Source: Salinimicrobium sp035607535
GTDB taxonomy: Bacteria > Bacteroidota > Bacteroidia > Flavobacteriales > Flavobacteriaceae
Direction of reading: 5' to 3'
Assembly: GCF_035607535.1 (NCBI RefSeq)
Contig: NZ_JAYDZX010000011.1
Coordinates: 152,385-216,384 of the forward strand
DNA: 64,000 nucleotides
Part shown: piece after piece, positions 49,289-57,712 of the stretch
How positions within the stretch are numbered: the first letter of the stretch is position 1
Layout: each line of letters begins with the position of its first letter
Program-made: the position numbers and the translations under genes
Notes under the pieces: generated by a model
The model's input: only the letters and a program-made list of their open reading frames with translations
Database searches by the model: none
What the model was told of the DNA's origin: nothing

Positions 49289-49530
49289 TTTGGGCTAAAG
49301 CCTTGGGGACGAAATAATGAACCCCTGGCTGAAGCCAGAGCTTTAATGATGATTTCCAGTATCTTACATATCCTAGTTAAAGCTGCAATCTCGCTGTTTC
49401 ATAGTTGCACATCGAGTTCTCGAAACTCAAATTACGATGCATTTTGATTGATAAAATATAAATAATATGCAATGCCCCCGGCTTCAGCCGAAGGTTGCAG
49501 AGCAACAGGAGTCCGGGCTTTAGCCCAATC
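49289..49530. repeat. REP-like element with four GGCT-NN-AGCC palindromes
   Basis: Outer arms TTGGGCTAAAGCC (49290-49302) and GGCTTTAGCCCAA (49516-49528) are inverted copies. Inside and at the ends lie four short palindromes with the core GGCT-NN-AGCC (49293-49302, 49325-49338, 49479-49490, 49515-49526). A GTTGC-AGA-GCAAC hairpin lies at 49494-49506. There is no gene in this 311-bp spacer. It resembles mobile REP/REPIN-type elements, which need a RAYT transposase elsewhere. Confidence 0.7.
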
Positions 49531-49542
49531 CTTTTAAGCACA

Positions 49543-49568
49543 AAAAAGCGGCCAAAAAGCCGCTTTTT
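49543..49568 (-). terminator. Terminator of the DUF2911 gene
   Basis: AAAAAGCGGC (49543-49552) pairs with GCCGCTTTTT (49559-49568) around a 6-nt loop. The A-run on the left gives a U-tract on the minus strand. Confidence 0.85.
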
Positions 49569-49590
49569 GAGAGGTATTAAAAAAATTGTT

Positions 49591-50439
49591 TTATTTCGCT
49601 CCCCATTCCTTTAGAGAGTCCTTGTTCATTTTCACATAATCCTTGTTACCGGCTTTTTCGGCAGCGGCCAAAGAAAGTTTTGCAGTTTCAATAGCCTGCT
49701 TCTTCATACCAAGATCTGCCTGAATAAGAGACTTCCTTCTTAGCATCCAAAAAGGAGCATCTGCCCCCTGCATTTCAATTGCTTTATTTACCCACTCTAA
49801 AGCCTGCTTGTTGTCTTTCTTCTCATCGTGGTAGTAGGTCGCAGCAGCAAAGTAATCATTAGCCGAAGGCCCGTTCATTACACGCTGAATGCTGGCCATG
49901 GCACGTTCATCTGTAGGTACATTGATTGGCAAGGTAGCCACTGTATTTTCCCAGATGAAATTAAGGGCGGCGGAATCATTTTGAAGTTCATCAAAAAGAA
50001 TTGTGAAAGTCTCCATTGACAGTGGCATCTCCTGCACATTTGCAGTTGCCTTTAGCGCCACCTTGCTTTCATCCCATTGCTGAGGAAGACCCCAGTTATT
50101 ACTGTCTTTATAGAAGATCACTTCCCATTTATCTTTCCCGGGAACAGTGTAAATAGCATAAGTTCCTTCTTTTAGTTCCTTTCCATTAATCTCGACATCT
50201 GTATCGAAGGAAATAGTAGTGTTGTTGTTGGCACCGGTGCGCCACTTTTCCCCATACGGTACAAGATCACCAAAGATCGTCCTGCCCTTCATTCCCGGGC
50301 GGGAATAGTTTACAGTGACTTTTGAAAGACCTACCTGCTGTTCAATTTTAGCCGAGGGACTTGGCTGTGGGACCTGGATCTGAGCTGTAGCAAAACCGCT
50401 CAACAGTCCCGTAAATAGAATGAATAGAATTTTTTTCAT
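49591..50439 (-). CDS. DUF2911 protein with C-terminal TPR-like region
   Basis: A 282-residue exported protein with a signal peptide ending near GFATA (about 19). The DUF2911 domain (about 22-165) includes VTVNYSRPGMKGRTIFGDLV and WRTGANNNTTI, with the LKEGTYAIYTVPG strand. Residues of about 180-280 form helical repeats similar to TPR units (DNKQALEWVNKAIEM). It should be periplasmic. The function of DUF2911 is unknown; it is very common in Bacteroidota. It is a single gene with a good promoter and terminator. Confidence 0.88.
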   Translation of the reverse strand: MKKILFILFTGLLSGFATAQIQVPQPSPSAKIEQQVGLSKVTVNYSRPGMKGRTIFGDLVPYGEKWRTGANNNTTISFDTDVEINGKELKEGTYAIYTVPGKDKWEVIFYKDSNNWGLPQQWDESKVALKATANVQEMPLSMETFTILFDELQNDSAALNFIWENTVATLPINVPTDERAMASIQRVMNGPSANDYFAAATYYHDEKKDNKQALEWVNKAIEMQGADAPFWMLRRKSLIQADLGMKKQAIETAKLSLAAAEKAGNKDYVKMNKDSLKEWGAK

Positions 50440-50461
50440 GATCGTTTTTAGTTAGTTTTTC

Positions 50462-50469
50462 CAAATATA
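50462..50469 (-). promoter_or_regulatory. -7 box of the DUF2911 gene
   Basis: TATATTTG on the minus strand matches TAnnTTTG, 22 nt before the ATG. Confidence 0.6.
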
Positions 50470-50529
50470 GAGATTTTAAGGGATGATGCCTTCAAGGAAA
50501 TTTTCAAAAGCGCTCAAGAAAACATCTTT

Positions 50530-51291
50530 CTATTTTCCTTTTTCCTTCTCCAGCAGTTTTCTGGCCTCCTCAAGGTCTTCAGGAGTATCAATTCCTACAC
50601 CACGCACTTCTGTTTCAACCATCTTGATGTTTTTTCCATACTCAAGATACCTTATAGCTTCGATCTTTTCCGTAGCCTCCAGCTTGAGCATGGGATACCT
50701 GTAGAAATCCATCAACGCCTGTTTTCTAAAAGCGTAAATCCCCACATGTTTGAACCAGGTTGCTCCACTGTTCTCATCTCTCGGATAAGGAATTGGAGAA
50801 CGGGAAAAATAGAGAGCAAATTCTTCATTATTTGTGATCACTTTGACGTTATTTGGATTGTTGATGTCTTTTTTATCCTGCAACGGAGTTTTCAGGGAAG
50901 CCAGGTCAATGAGGTGGGCATCTTTACCACTAAAGACCTCAAGCAGCAGCCCAAGACTTTTGGTATCGATCATTGGCTCATCCCCCTGAACATTCACCAC
51001 AACATCTACATCCATGTCTTCTACGGCTTCGGCAATACGGTCACTCCCGCATTCGTGCTCTTTTTTGCTCATTATAGCCTTTCCGCCATTTGCAGTGATC
51101 TCTTCAAATATAATATCACTGTCGGTCACCACATATACCTCTTCAAAAAGTCCGGTATCTCTGGCGGCTTCATAGGTTCGCAAAATAATAGTCTTGCCAT
51201 GGAGATCCTGCATCAATTTGCCCGGAAAACGTGTTGCGGCATAGCGCGCCGGGATCATAGCAATTGTTTTTAGAGGCTTTTGAGTAGACAT
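50530..51291 (-). CDS. kdsB: 3-deoxy-manno-octulosonate cytidylyltransferase
   Basis: A 253-residue enzyme that forms CMP-Kdo for lipid A core synthesis. IPARYAATRFPGKLM is the CTP-binding signature, NVQGDEPMID the metal-binding motif, and HVGIYAFRKQALMDF the dimer and substrate region. Length is normal. It belongs with kdsC (40964) to the Kdo pathway, although the genes are unlinked here. The spacer to the helicase gene (80 bp) has no clear element. Confidence 0.95.
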   Translation of the reverse strand: MSTQKPLKTIAMIPARYAATRFPGKLMQDLHGKTIILRTYEAARDTGLFEEVYVVTDSDIIFEEITANGGKAIMSKKEHECGSDRIAEAVEDMDVDVVVNVQGDEPMIDTKSLGLLLEVFSGKDAHLIDLASLKTPLQDKKDINNPNNVKVITNNEEFALYFSRSPIPYPRDENSGATWFKHVGIYAFRKQALMDFYRYPMLKLEATEKIEAIRYLEYGKNIKMVETEVRGVGIDTPEDLEEARKLLEKEKGK

Positions 51292-51371
51292 TTTTTAAGA
51301 ATTATACTTCCTCTTTAAGAAGGAAATTTTTATTAAAGATTTTTATAAGGTTCCCGTAATGACATTTTTGA

Positions 51372-52811
51372 CTACTCTGCGTGGGCAAAAAAATCATCTT
51401 TAAATCCAATTAGATATAGTTTATCCTGTGCACGGGTTACTGCTGTGTACAACCACCGCAGATAGTCCCGGTCAATCCCGTTGGGCAGATAAGGCTGCTC
51501 TACGAAAACAGTTTTCCATTGTCCCCCCTGGGATTTATGACAGGTCATGGCATAGGAGAACTTTATTTGCAAAGCGTTGAAGTACTTGTTGTTCTTCACC
51601 TTTAGAAATTTTTTGTATTTCGTTCGCTCCTCTTCATAATCCTTCATCACTTCCTGGTAAAGCTTATTTGATTCTTCATAAGTGAGGGAAGGATTATTAC
51701 TCTCCAGGGTATCCAAAAGCACAACAGTCTCTATTGGCTCCATATTTGGATAATCCACCATCTGTGCCCTTATCTCGGCAAACCTGAACCCGTAAAGTTC
51801 CCTGATCGCAAAGATCTCCAGCACCTTAATAATATCACCATTGGCAATAAACCCTGCTTCGCTAGATGGTTTGATCCAAAAATAATTATTCTTCACCACC
51901 ATGAGGTAATCCCCGGCAGAGATCTCTTCTTCCTGAAATAATATCCTGTTCCTTATTTGTTGATTGTAGAGGTTCGCACGTTTATTAGAGCGTACAATAA
52001 TAGTGGTGTCTTCATGACCTAAATTGCGGTAGGAGTCCTCAATGGCCTCCATGATCTCATAGCCATCCACCAGCCTTATCACATCTTTTTTACTGCTCAA
52101 TTCAAAGCTGAAGCTCTCGTAAAACTCCTCCCTTAGCGCCTCTCTAATTAACGTTGCGTTATGCAATATGTCACTTTCCTCACTTTGCCGCACCACCTCG
52201 TCCAGCTCGATATGAGTTACATCCCTGAAATAGGACGTTTGCAGTCTTTGCTCCTCCAGCGCCGGACTCACCTCCAGCTTTACAGGTGGCAGCTGTGCAG
52301 TATCTCCAATAAGGATCAAACGACAGTTATTTCCCGAATAAACATATTCAATGAGATCATCAAGCAGGGAATTGTTTTCAAACATCTGCGCATCTGTATT
52401 GACATCGGGGATCATTGAAGCCTCATCAACAATGAAAATACTATTGCGGTGTTTATTCGGCTGAAGGACAAAACTGACTCCGGCGCCCGACTTTTTCTTC
52501 GGAAAATAGATCTTCTTATGAATGGTAAAAGCCTCCCGGCCGGAGTAGTTGGAGATCACTTTAGCAGCACGGCCTGTTGGTGCCAGGAGAATTCCGCTTT
52601 TCCTCACCTGCCACAGGTTCTTTACCAGGGAGCTGATAATTGTGGTCTTTCCAGTACCGGCGAACCCCTTTAAAAGAAACAGGGAATCTTCCTTCCCATC
52701 TACCACAAAAGTTGCCAGCTGCTGCAGAGCAATATCCTGTTTAACTTTAGCTTCAAATTTTAGATCTTTGAGTAGTAATTTATAGAAGTTTGCGGCGTTC
52801 AGTTTCTCCAT
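51372..52811 (-). CDS. RecD-like ATP-dependent DNA helicase (SF1B)
   Basis: A 479-residue SF1 helicase-like ATPase. Motif I is LKGFAGTGKTTIIS (residues about 45-58), motif II is IFIVDEASMIPD, and motif III LIGDTAQLPP. The C-terminal UvrD_C_2-like part has TCHKSQGGQWKTVFVE and LYTAVTRAQDKLYL (motifs V and VI). It is shorter than RecD2 and lacks the N-terminal extension. The start was placed at MEKLNAANF; a start ten codons upstream is possible. RecB and RecC partners are absent. Role: probably DNA repair or replication-fork processing. Confidence 0.9.
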   Translation of the reverse strand: MEKLNAANFYKLLLKDLKFEAKVKQDIALQQLATFVVDGKEDSLFLLKGFAGTGKTTIISSLVKNLWQVRKSGILLAPTGRAAKVISNYSGREAFTIHKKIYFPKKKSGAGVSFVLQPNKHRNSIFIVDEASMIPDVNTDAQMFENNSLLDDLIEYVYSGNNCRLILIGDTAQLPPVKLEVSPALEEQRLQTSYFRDVTHIELDEVVRQSEESDILHNATLIREALREEFYESFSFELSSKKDVIRLVDGYEIMEAIEDSYRNLGHEDTTIIVRSNKRANLYNQQIRNRILFQEEEISAGDYLMVVKNNYFWIKPSSEAGFIANGDIIKVLEIFAIRELYGFRFAEIRAQMVDYPNMEPIETVVLLDTLESNNPSLTYEESNKLYQEVMKDYEEERTKYKKFLKVKNNKYFNALQIKFSYAMTCHKSQGGQWKTVFVEQPYLPNGIDRDYLRWLYTAVTRAQDKLYLIGFKDDFFAHAE

Positions 52812-52882
52812 GGTAATATCCTCAAAGCCCAAAGATAACAAGGTTTTTTTCGGAAGAATCTTTTACGAATAAAAAAAAATTG

Positions 52883-52890
52883 TAGATTTG
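52883..52890 (+). promoter_or_regulatory. -7 box of the 52926 operon
   Basis: TAGATTTG matches TAnnTTTG, 35 nt before the first ATG of the operon that includes DUF3822 and rsmD; TTTT 18 nt upstream may be a weak -33. Confidence 0.55.
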
Positions 52891-52925
52891 CCTGAATACT
52901 TAATTAAATCTTAAACTGCACCCGC

Positions 52926-53576
52926 ATGAAACTTGTCATTCAGTTAGTTCTTTGGATTGTGATTATTTTCCTTGGATACCTGGTTTTTAATTCCGTTTAT
53001 CAGCCTATAAAATTCAATGAAGTCAAAGAGGCAAGATACGCCAAAGTAATTGAAAACCTCAAGGATATAAGAGATGCAGAACTGGCTCACCGTACAGTGA
53101 CCGGAAAATTTGAAGGAAACTGGGATAATCTTGTTCGTTTTATAGATACTGCACAATTTACCCTTACCCAAAGGAGAGATACTACGGTAATGGATGAGGA
53201 ATATAGAAAGACTTACGGTGTGGACCGCCGAATAGAAATTGTGGTGATCGACACTTTAGGATATAAATCTGTAAAAGATTCTCTCTTTAAGGGATCCGAC
53301 CGTTATAAGACAATGATGAATGTGCCTATTGAAGGAGTGAACGAGAAATTCCAGCTATCTGCAGGTACAGTTGATAAAAGCGGAACCAAGATTCCTGTTT
53401 TTGAAGCTAAAGTTGCTAAGGAAGTTATTCTTTACGATCAGGATCCGGATCTTGTAAACCAGGAAGAGCAGGTAGTATCTGTAGATAACGTTAATGGTCC
53501 ATTCATTAGGGTTGGTTCTATGGAAGAAGTTAATACCAGCGGTAACTGGCCAAAGATCTATGGTGACGCCGAATAA
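52926..53576 (+). CDS. Hypothetical membrane-anchored protein, conserved in Bacteroidota
   Basis: A 216-residue protein with one N-terminal hydrophobic helix (about 4-26, LVIQLVLWIVIIFLGYLVF) without a cleavage site, followed by a periplasmic or cytosolic alpha/beta region rich in Asp, Lys and Val. The segment ENLKDIRDAELAHRTVTGKF after the helix looks like a long helix, and the layout recalls pilin-like proteins (hydrophobic helix, then a globular head), though no Glu5 or prepilin peptidase site is seen. It overlaps DUF3822 by 17 bp. No function is known to me. Confidence 0.78.
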   Translation: MKLVIQLVLWIVIIFLGYLVFNSVYQPIKFNEVKEARYAKVIENLKDIRDAELAHRTVTGKFEGNWDNLVRFIDTAQFTLTQRRDTTVMDEEYRKTYGVDRRIEIVVIDTLGYKSVKDSLFKGSDRYKTMMNVPIEGVNEKFQLSAGTVDKSGTKIPVFEAKVAKEVILYDQDPDLVNQEEQVVSVDNVNGPFIRVGSMEEVNTSGNWPKIYGDAE

Positions 53577-54390
53577 AGAAGTGAATAACCCAAATATAAA
53601 GTTGTCCATTCAGGTTAGCCTGAATGGACTTTCTTTTTGTGCCCTTTCGAAGGACGAGAAAAGAATCTTATTCTTCAAGGATCTTCTGTTTTCACGGAAG
53701 CTGAATCCTGCTCAGGTACTTCAGCAAATAGAAAAACAATACGAGCAGGAGGCATTTTTGAGAGATGAGCAGCCCGAAGTAATTGTGTTGTTTTCAAATG
53801 AGCTCTACAGCCTTGTGCCCCAAAACTTTTTTGAAGAAGAAAATGCTTCGGAATATCTTAAATACAACACCAAGATCCTGGAAACCGACTATGTGGCCCA
53901 TGACGAGATACCTTCCGCAGAAATGGTGAATGTATACATTCCTTACACGAACATCAATAACTTCTTTTTTGAAAGGTATGGGGAATTCGAATACAGGCAT
54001 TGTGTAAGCGTACTGGCACAGGAATTCCAGATTCAAAATCGCTTTCAAACTGATGGCACAAGAGTTTACCTAAACAGCTTCCCAGGTGGATATGATCTAC
54101 TGGTGTATCAACGAGGTCAACTCCTGCTGGCAAATACCTTTAAGTGCTCGACCCGGGAAGACTTCATATACTACCTGCTTTTTTGCGCCGAACAACTTGA
54201 TCTGGATCCCTCCAGCTTTGAGCTAATGCTGCTTGGCAGGATCAAAGAGAATTCAGATTATTACGATATTGCCTATACATATGTAAAGGAGATAAAATTC
54301 ATGAATACCGCATTCGGTTTCCTCTACAATGCAAAAGAAGAGCCGCCCAAAGGTTATATGCATTACACGCTTTTTAAAGTACTTGAATGA
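53560..54390 (+). CDS. DUF3822-family protein (ASKHA-like fold)
   Basis: A 276-residue soluble protein. The opening KLSIQVSLNGLSFCALSKDEKR and the centre (VYIPYTNINNFFFERYGEF) are the DUF3822 pattern; the fold is thought to be a degenerate actin/Hsp70-like ATPase, but no phosphate loops are seen. The start was placed at ATG 53560, overlapping the previous gene by 17 bp. It is adjacent to rsmD in nearly all Bacteroidota, which suggests a role in ribosome assembly or rRNA modification (inference). Confidence 0.85.
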   Translation: MVTPNKEVNNPNIKLSIQVSLNGLSFCALSKDEKRILFFKDLLFSRKLNPAQVLQQIEKQYEQEAFLRDEQPEVIVLFSNELYSLVPQNFFEEENASEYLKYNTKILETDYVAHDEIPSAEMVNVYIPYTNINNFFFERYGEFEYRHCVSVLAQEFQIQNRFQTDGTRVYLNSFPGGYDLLVYQRGQLLLANTFKCSTREDFIYYLLFCAEQLDLDPSSFELMLLGRIKENSDYYDIAYTYVKEIKFMNTAFGFLYNAKEEPPKGYMHYTLFKVLE

Positions 54391-54920
54391 GAATAGTATC
54401 AGGAATACATAAAGGAAAGAGGATCATTGCCCCCAAGAAATTACCTGTAAGGCCTACCACAGATTTTGCGAAGGAGGCACTTTTCAATATTCTCAATAAC
54501 CAGTACCATTTTTCAGCCTTGAAGGTCATAGATCTTTTTAGCGGCACGGGTAACATCACCTACGAATTTGGATCCAGAGGCGCTGTGGAGATCATTGCTG
54601 TTGACACGCATTTTGAATGTGTAAAATTCATCAACACAAAAGCCGCAGAACTTGACCTTCCTGTAAGGACAGTGAAAAGTGATGTTTTTAAGTTTCTTCA
54701 GGCTACGGGAGAAACAGCGGATATCATCTTTGCCGACCCTCCATACAATTTTGAAGCCGACAAACTTCAGCAGATTGTCGAACTCACCTTTTCCCGAAAT
54801 CTCCTTGAAGAAGGAGGTTCTTTGATCATTGAGCATAGAAAACAAGTTGATCTTTCTCAGCTGGATCGCTTCACCGAAGTGCGGAAGTACGGAAATTCTG
54901 TATTTAGTTTTTTTGTTTAA
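54387..54920 (+). CDS. rsmD: 16S rRNA m2G966 methyltransferase-like
   Basis: A 177-residue SAM-dependent methyltransferase. The N-terminal RIVSGIHKGKRIIAPKKLPVR-type opening, IDLFSGTGNITYEFGSRGA (SAM motif I) and FADPPYNF (catalytic D-P-P-Y motif IV) identify RsmD. Length is normal. The start ATG overlaps the DUF3822 stop by 4 bp. In E. coli the enzyme modifies G966 of 16S rRNA in the 30S subunit. Confidence 0.95.
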   Translation: MRIVSGIHKGKRIIAPKKLPVRPTTDFAKEALFNILNNQYHFSALKVIDLFSGTGNITYEFGSRGAVEIIAVDTHFECVKFINTKAAELDLPVRTVKSDVFKFLQATGETADIIFADPPYNFEADKLQQIVELTFSRNLLEEGGSLIIEHRKQVDLSQLDRFTEVRKYGNSVFSFFV

Positions 54921-54928
54921 ATTAGAGG

Positions 54929-55312
54929 ATGGTGTTACCCTTGAAATTGCTTGAGCTGGAATTTACCGTACTTGAATTCCACAGTAACTACGTGTTGTCC
55001 ATACCAAGGGAAGGGCAGGTGCTGGAAGGAAAACAAGTTGCCGACCTCATAGAAGTTTGCAGTGATTTTTACAAGAGAAAACCATTTGTTTATCTTTCTT
55101 ATCGTGTTAACGACTACAATGTCAATCCTACCATTTATCTCGACCTGGACAAGGTTAAAAACCTGGTGGGAATTGGTGTTGTGAGTAAGAAAGTCTCCTC
55201 ACTCAACATGGCAAATTTTGAAAAGAGATTCTGTAAATTGCCGTACGAGATCTTTCTGGACCTGGAGCCGGCCCGGGAGTGGGTAAAAGAAATTGTCCGG
55301 GAAAAAAAATAA
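54929..55312 (+). CDS. SpoIIAA/STAS-like hypothetical protein, paralogue of 27166
   Basis: A 127-residue soluble protein. It has YLSYRVNDYNVNPTIY, then VVSKK, then IFLDLEPAREWVKEIV, the same pattern as the protein at 27166 and in the same order and spacing. The N-terminal half has FTVLEFHSNYVLSIPREGQ and is less conserved. It belongs to the rsmD operon (8-bp gap). Its stop codon at 55310-55312 lies within the A-run that is the U-tract of rnpB, so the two transcripts meet here. Confidence 0.78.
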   Translation: MVLPLKLLELEFTVLEFHSNYVLSIPREGQVLEGKQVADLIEVCSDFYKRKPFVYLSYRVNDYNVNPTIYLDLDKVKNLVGIGVVSKKVSSLNMANFEKRFCKLPYEIFLDLEPAREWVKEIVREKK

Positions 55313-55674
55313 AAAAGCAGACCTGTAAGCCGGATTCTGTTTCCCTTCCCGTCCCGAGTTCTCGGGACCGGGAGAGACCCTTATCATTTATCTGAAACTT
55401 TTGTTACCAAAAGTCTTTAGCTGCCTACCCTCCGGCAACGGACGGGCAATCCTTAACAGCCGGTATACATGGCATTGCACCGCATAGAGTTTACCTGATT
55501 TCACTACAGCATTACCTGTACATCCTTTCTGTTGCACTAGTCCTGATCCCGCCCCGATCCCGATAATTTTCGAAACGGAACGAAACCGATGGGTGTTACC
55601 CACTATGCTGCCCTATGGTGTCCGGACTTTCCTCCTTCCGCCAAAAACGGAAAGCGATAAGGCGGTCTGCTTTG
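55312..55674 (-). ncRNA. rnpB: RNase P RNA (bacterial type A)
   Basis: Read on the minus strand, AGCAGACC (5' end near 55671) pairs with GGTCTGCT at the 3' end (about 55316-55323) as helix P1. The universal core GGAAAGTCCGGAC follows at about 55615-55640, then CACCATAGGGCAGCATAGTGGGTAACACCC, a P10/P11 region, and the 3' conserved ACAGAATCCGGCTTA. T6 follows the P1 arm as terminator. A -7 box lies directly upstream. Length is about 360 nt, as expected. The many short reading frames inside are spurious. Ends are estimated to a few bases. Confidence 0.95.
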
Positions 55675-55677
55675 GGA

Positions 55678-55685
55678 CAAAGATA
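55678..55685 (-). promoter_or_regulatory. -7 box of rnpB
   Basis: TATCTTTG on the minus strand matches TAnnTTTG. The expected start is near 55673, which agrees with the 5' end of helix P1. Confidence 0.65.
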
Positions 55686-55797
55686 CATTTATAATGCCAT
55701 TTTTGAGAGGTATGGATTTTGAGTCATTCCGGGTAGTGTCAACAGATTTTTGTGGATAAAAACAGAGGGATTCCCCCCTGCTTCGAATTTGTATTTT

Positions 55798-55805
55798 TAT
55801 ATTTG
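55798..55805 (+). promoter_or_regulatory. -7 box of dnaX
   Basis: TATATTTG matches TAnnTTTG, 17 nt before the dnaX ATG. Confidence 0.55.
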
Positions 55806-55822
55806 TCATCTAAAGCATTTCA

Positions 55823-57712
55823 ATGGAACATTTTGTAGTATCGGCGAGGAAATACCGGCCTCAAACTTTCAAAGACGTTGTGGGCCAGCAGGCTATCACC
55901 AACACCCTACTCAATTCCATTGAACACAATCACCTGGCACAGGCGCTACTTTTTACCGGTCCCCGGGGAGTTGGAAAGACAACCTGCGCCCGAATCCTGG
56001 CGAAGAAGATCAACCAGGACGGCAATCAGGATCCCAATGAAGATTTTGCTTTCAATATTTTTGAACTCGATGCTGCTTCCAATAACTCTGTTGATGACAT
56101 AAGGAACCTTATTGACCAGGTCCGCATTCCGCCGCAGGTAGGAAAATATAAGGTCTATATCATTGATGAGGTGCACATGTTGTCGCAGGCCGCTTTCAAT
56201 GCTTTTCTGAAGACCCTTGAGGAACCGCCAAAGCATGCGATTTTTATCCTGGCGACTACAGAAAAGCACAAGATCATCCCCACCATCCTTTCCCGCTGCC
56301 AGATCTTTGATTTTAAAAGGATCACAGTTAGGGATGCCAAGGAATATCTCTCTTATATAGCACAACAGGAAGGCGTGGAAGCCGAAGATGACGCCCTGCA
56401 CATCATAGCGCAAAAAGCTGATGGTGCGATGAGGGATGCTCTGTCAATTTATGACAGGGTGGTAAGCTTCAGCGGAAAAAACCTTACCAGACAAGCAGTC
56501 ACGGAGAACCTGAATGTACTCGACTACGACACCTATATTTCGGCGACAGACCTGATCCTCAAAAATGACATTCCCCAGCTGCTTTTACTTTTCAATGAGA
56601 TCTTAAGTCACGGCTTTGACGGGCACCACTTTATTGCAGGCCTTGCTTCCCATTTTAGGGACCTTTTGGTTTGCAAGGACTCGAAGACAATAAATTTGCT
56701 GGAAGTAGGTGACAATACAAAAGCCTTGTATTACAAACAGTCGCAGCAGGCTTCATCAGGATTTCTTCTGAAGGGAATTGAACTGGCCAATGAATGTGAC
56801 CTGCAATACAAGAGCAGTAGAAATCAGCGACTACTTGTAGAGCTATGCCTGATGCAATTAGCTTCGGTCACTTTTAGCGACGAAAAAAAAAAGGATGACA
56901 GCTACATAATTCCGCCAAATCATTTCACCGGAGCTCCCATTCCGGCACCGGCACTTAAACTTTCTTCCAAAGAGAAGGAAGTCATTGTCAATAATGAATA
57001 CGCGGAAGGAGATTCGGCCGCCCCGGCTGAAAGTCAGCTGCCAAAACCTTCAGCAAACCCGGCATCCGATTGTTCTCCAGGTGACACGGTCGCTGAACCC
57101 GAAGACCAAAAACCTTCCGGAGCAATAGAAACTTCAGAAGAAAAGGGAAATCCGGCTGTGGAAACCAGGATAGAGACACAAGTTACCACAACTACTTTGC
57201 CTGAAGAAGAAGCACCTGCTAAGCAAAATCAGACAATGACAGAGCTTGCCGGTAAAAAAGTTTCCGGTCTTTCCCTGAAGAGCATTCAGAAGAAAAAAGA
57301 GCTGGAAGCTCAAAAACGGGAAGCCCAGGCTGAAGTAGAGGTGGTCAAAAATGGCAAATTCAGCGAGGAAGAAATGCAGGCGGCATGGCAGGAGTTTAGC
57401 GAAGAGCAGAATGAAAAGGGTGAGAAGATCCTTGCCTCGATTATGCAAACCGATACTCCCGCTTTAATGGGTAAGAATATTTGTGTTGAGCTGCCGAATG
57501 AAACTATGAAGCTGGAGCTTGAAAAGGTTCAATATCACCTCATGGGCTTTCTTAAAGAAAAATTACAGAATACCCATATTCAGCTCAAGGTTTCTGTAAA
57601 TGAGAAGGCAGAAAAAAAGTTTGCTTTTACCGCGATTGAAAAGTTTGAAAAATTAAGGGAGAAAAATCCCTTTATTGAGAAGTTACGTTCCACCTTTGAT
57701 CTGGATGTATAA
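55823..57712 (+). CDS. dnaX: DNA polymerase III subunit gamma/tau
   Basis: A 629-residue clamp-loader ATPase. Walker A is GPRGVGKT (46-53), Walker B IIDEVHML (113-120), sensor 1 ILATTEKHKIIP, and the Arg-finger SRC loop LSRCQIFDF. The four-Cys zinc module normally between Walker A and B is missing: only Cys55 lies there. The collar domain ends near residue 352. A low-complexity Pro/Glu/Lys linker (about 360-490) follows, then the tau C-terminal region to 629. A run of ten A (56883-56892) at codons 354-357 is a likely slippage site giving a short gamma-like form. The miaE start overlaps its stop by one base. Confidence 0.95.
   Translation: MEHFVVSARKYRPQTFKDVVGQQAITNTLLNSIEHNHLAQALLFTGPRGVGKTTCARILAKKINQDGNQDPNEDFAFNIFELDAASNNSVDDIRNLIDQVRIPPQVGKYKVYIIDEVHMLSQAAFNAFLKTLEEPPKHAIFILATTEKHKIIPTILSRCQIFDFKRITVRDAKEYLSYIAQQEGVEAEDDALHIIAQKADGAMRDALSIYDRVVSFSGKNLTRQAVTENLNVLDYDTYISATDLILKNDIPQLLLLFNEILSHGFDGHHFIAGLASHFRDLLVCKDSKTINLLEVGDNTKALYYKQSQQASSGFLLKGIELANECDLQYKSSRNQRLLVELCLMQLASVTFSDEKKKDDSYIIPPNHFTGAPIPAPALKLSSKEKEVIVNNEYAEGDSAAPAESQLPKPSANPASDCSPGDTVAEPEDQKPSGAIETSEEKGNPAVETRIETQVTTTTLPEEEAPAKQNQTMTELAGKKVSGLSLKSIQKKKELEAQKREAQAEVEVVKNGKFSEEEMQAAWQEFSEEQNEKGEKILASIMQTDTPALMGKNICVELPNETMKLELEKVQYHLMGFLKEKLQNTHIQLKVSVNEKAEKKFAFTAIEKFEKLREKNPFIEKLRSTFDLDV
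56883..56898 (+). other. A10 slippage/frameshift site in dnaX
   Basis: The sequence is G-AAAAAAAAAA-GGATGA. In the zero frame it reads GAA-AAA-AAA-AAG-GAT, containing the E. coli dnaX heptamer A-AAA-AAG. A -1 shift gives Gly then TGA (56896-56898), so a 358-residue product. A +1 shift meets TAA after eight codons. Confidence 0.65.

Noticed and set aside
55388..55809. Minus-strand frames of 60-71 codons inside and beside rnpB
   Set aside because: The region is explained by conserved RNase P RNA helices and its promoter.
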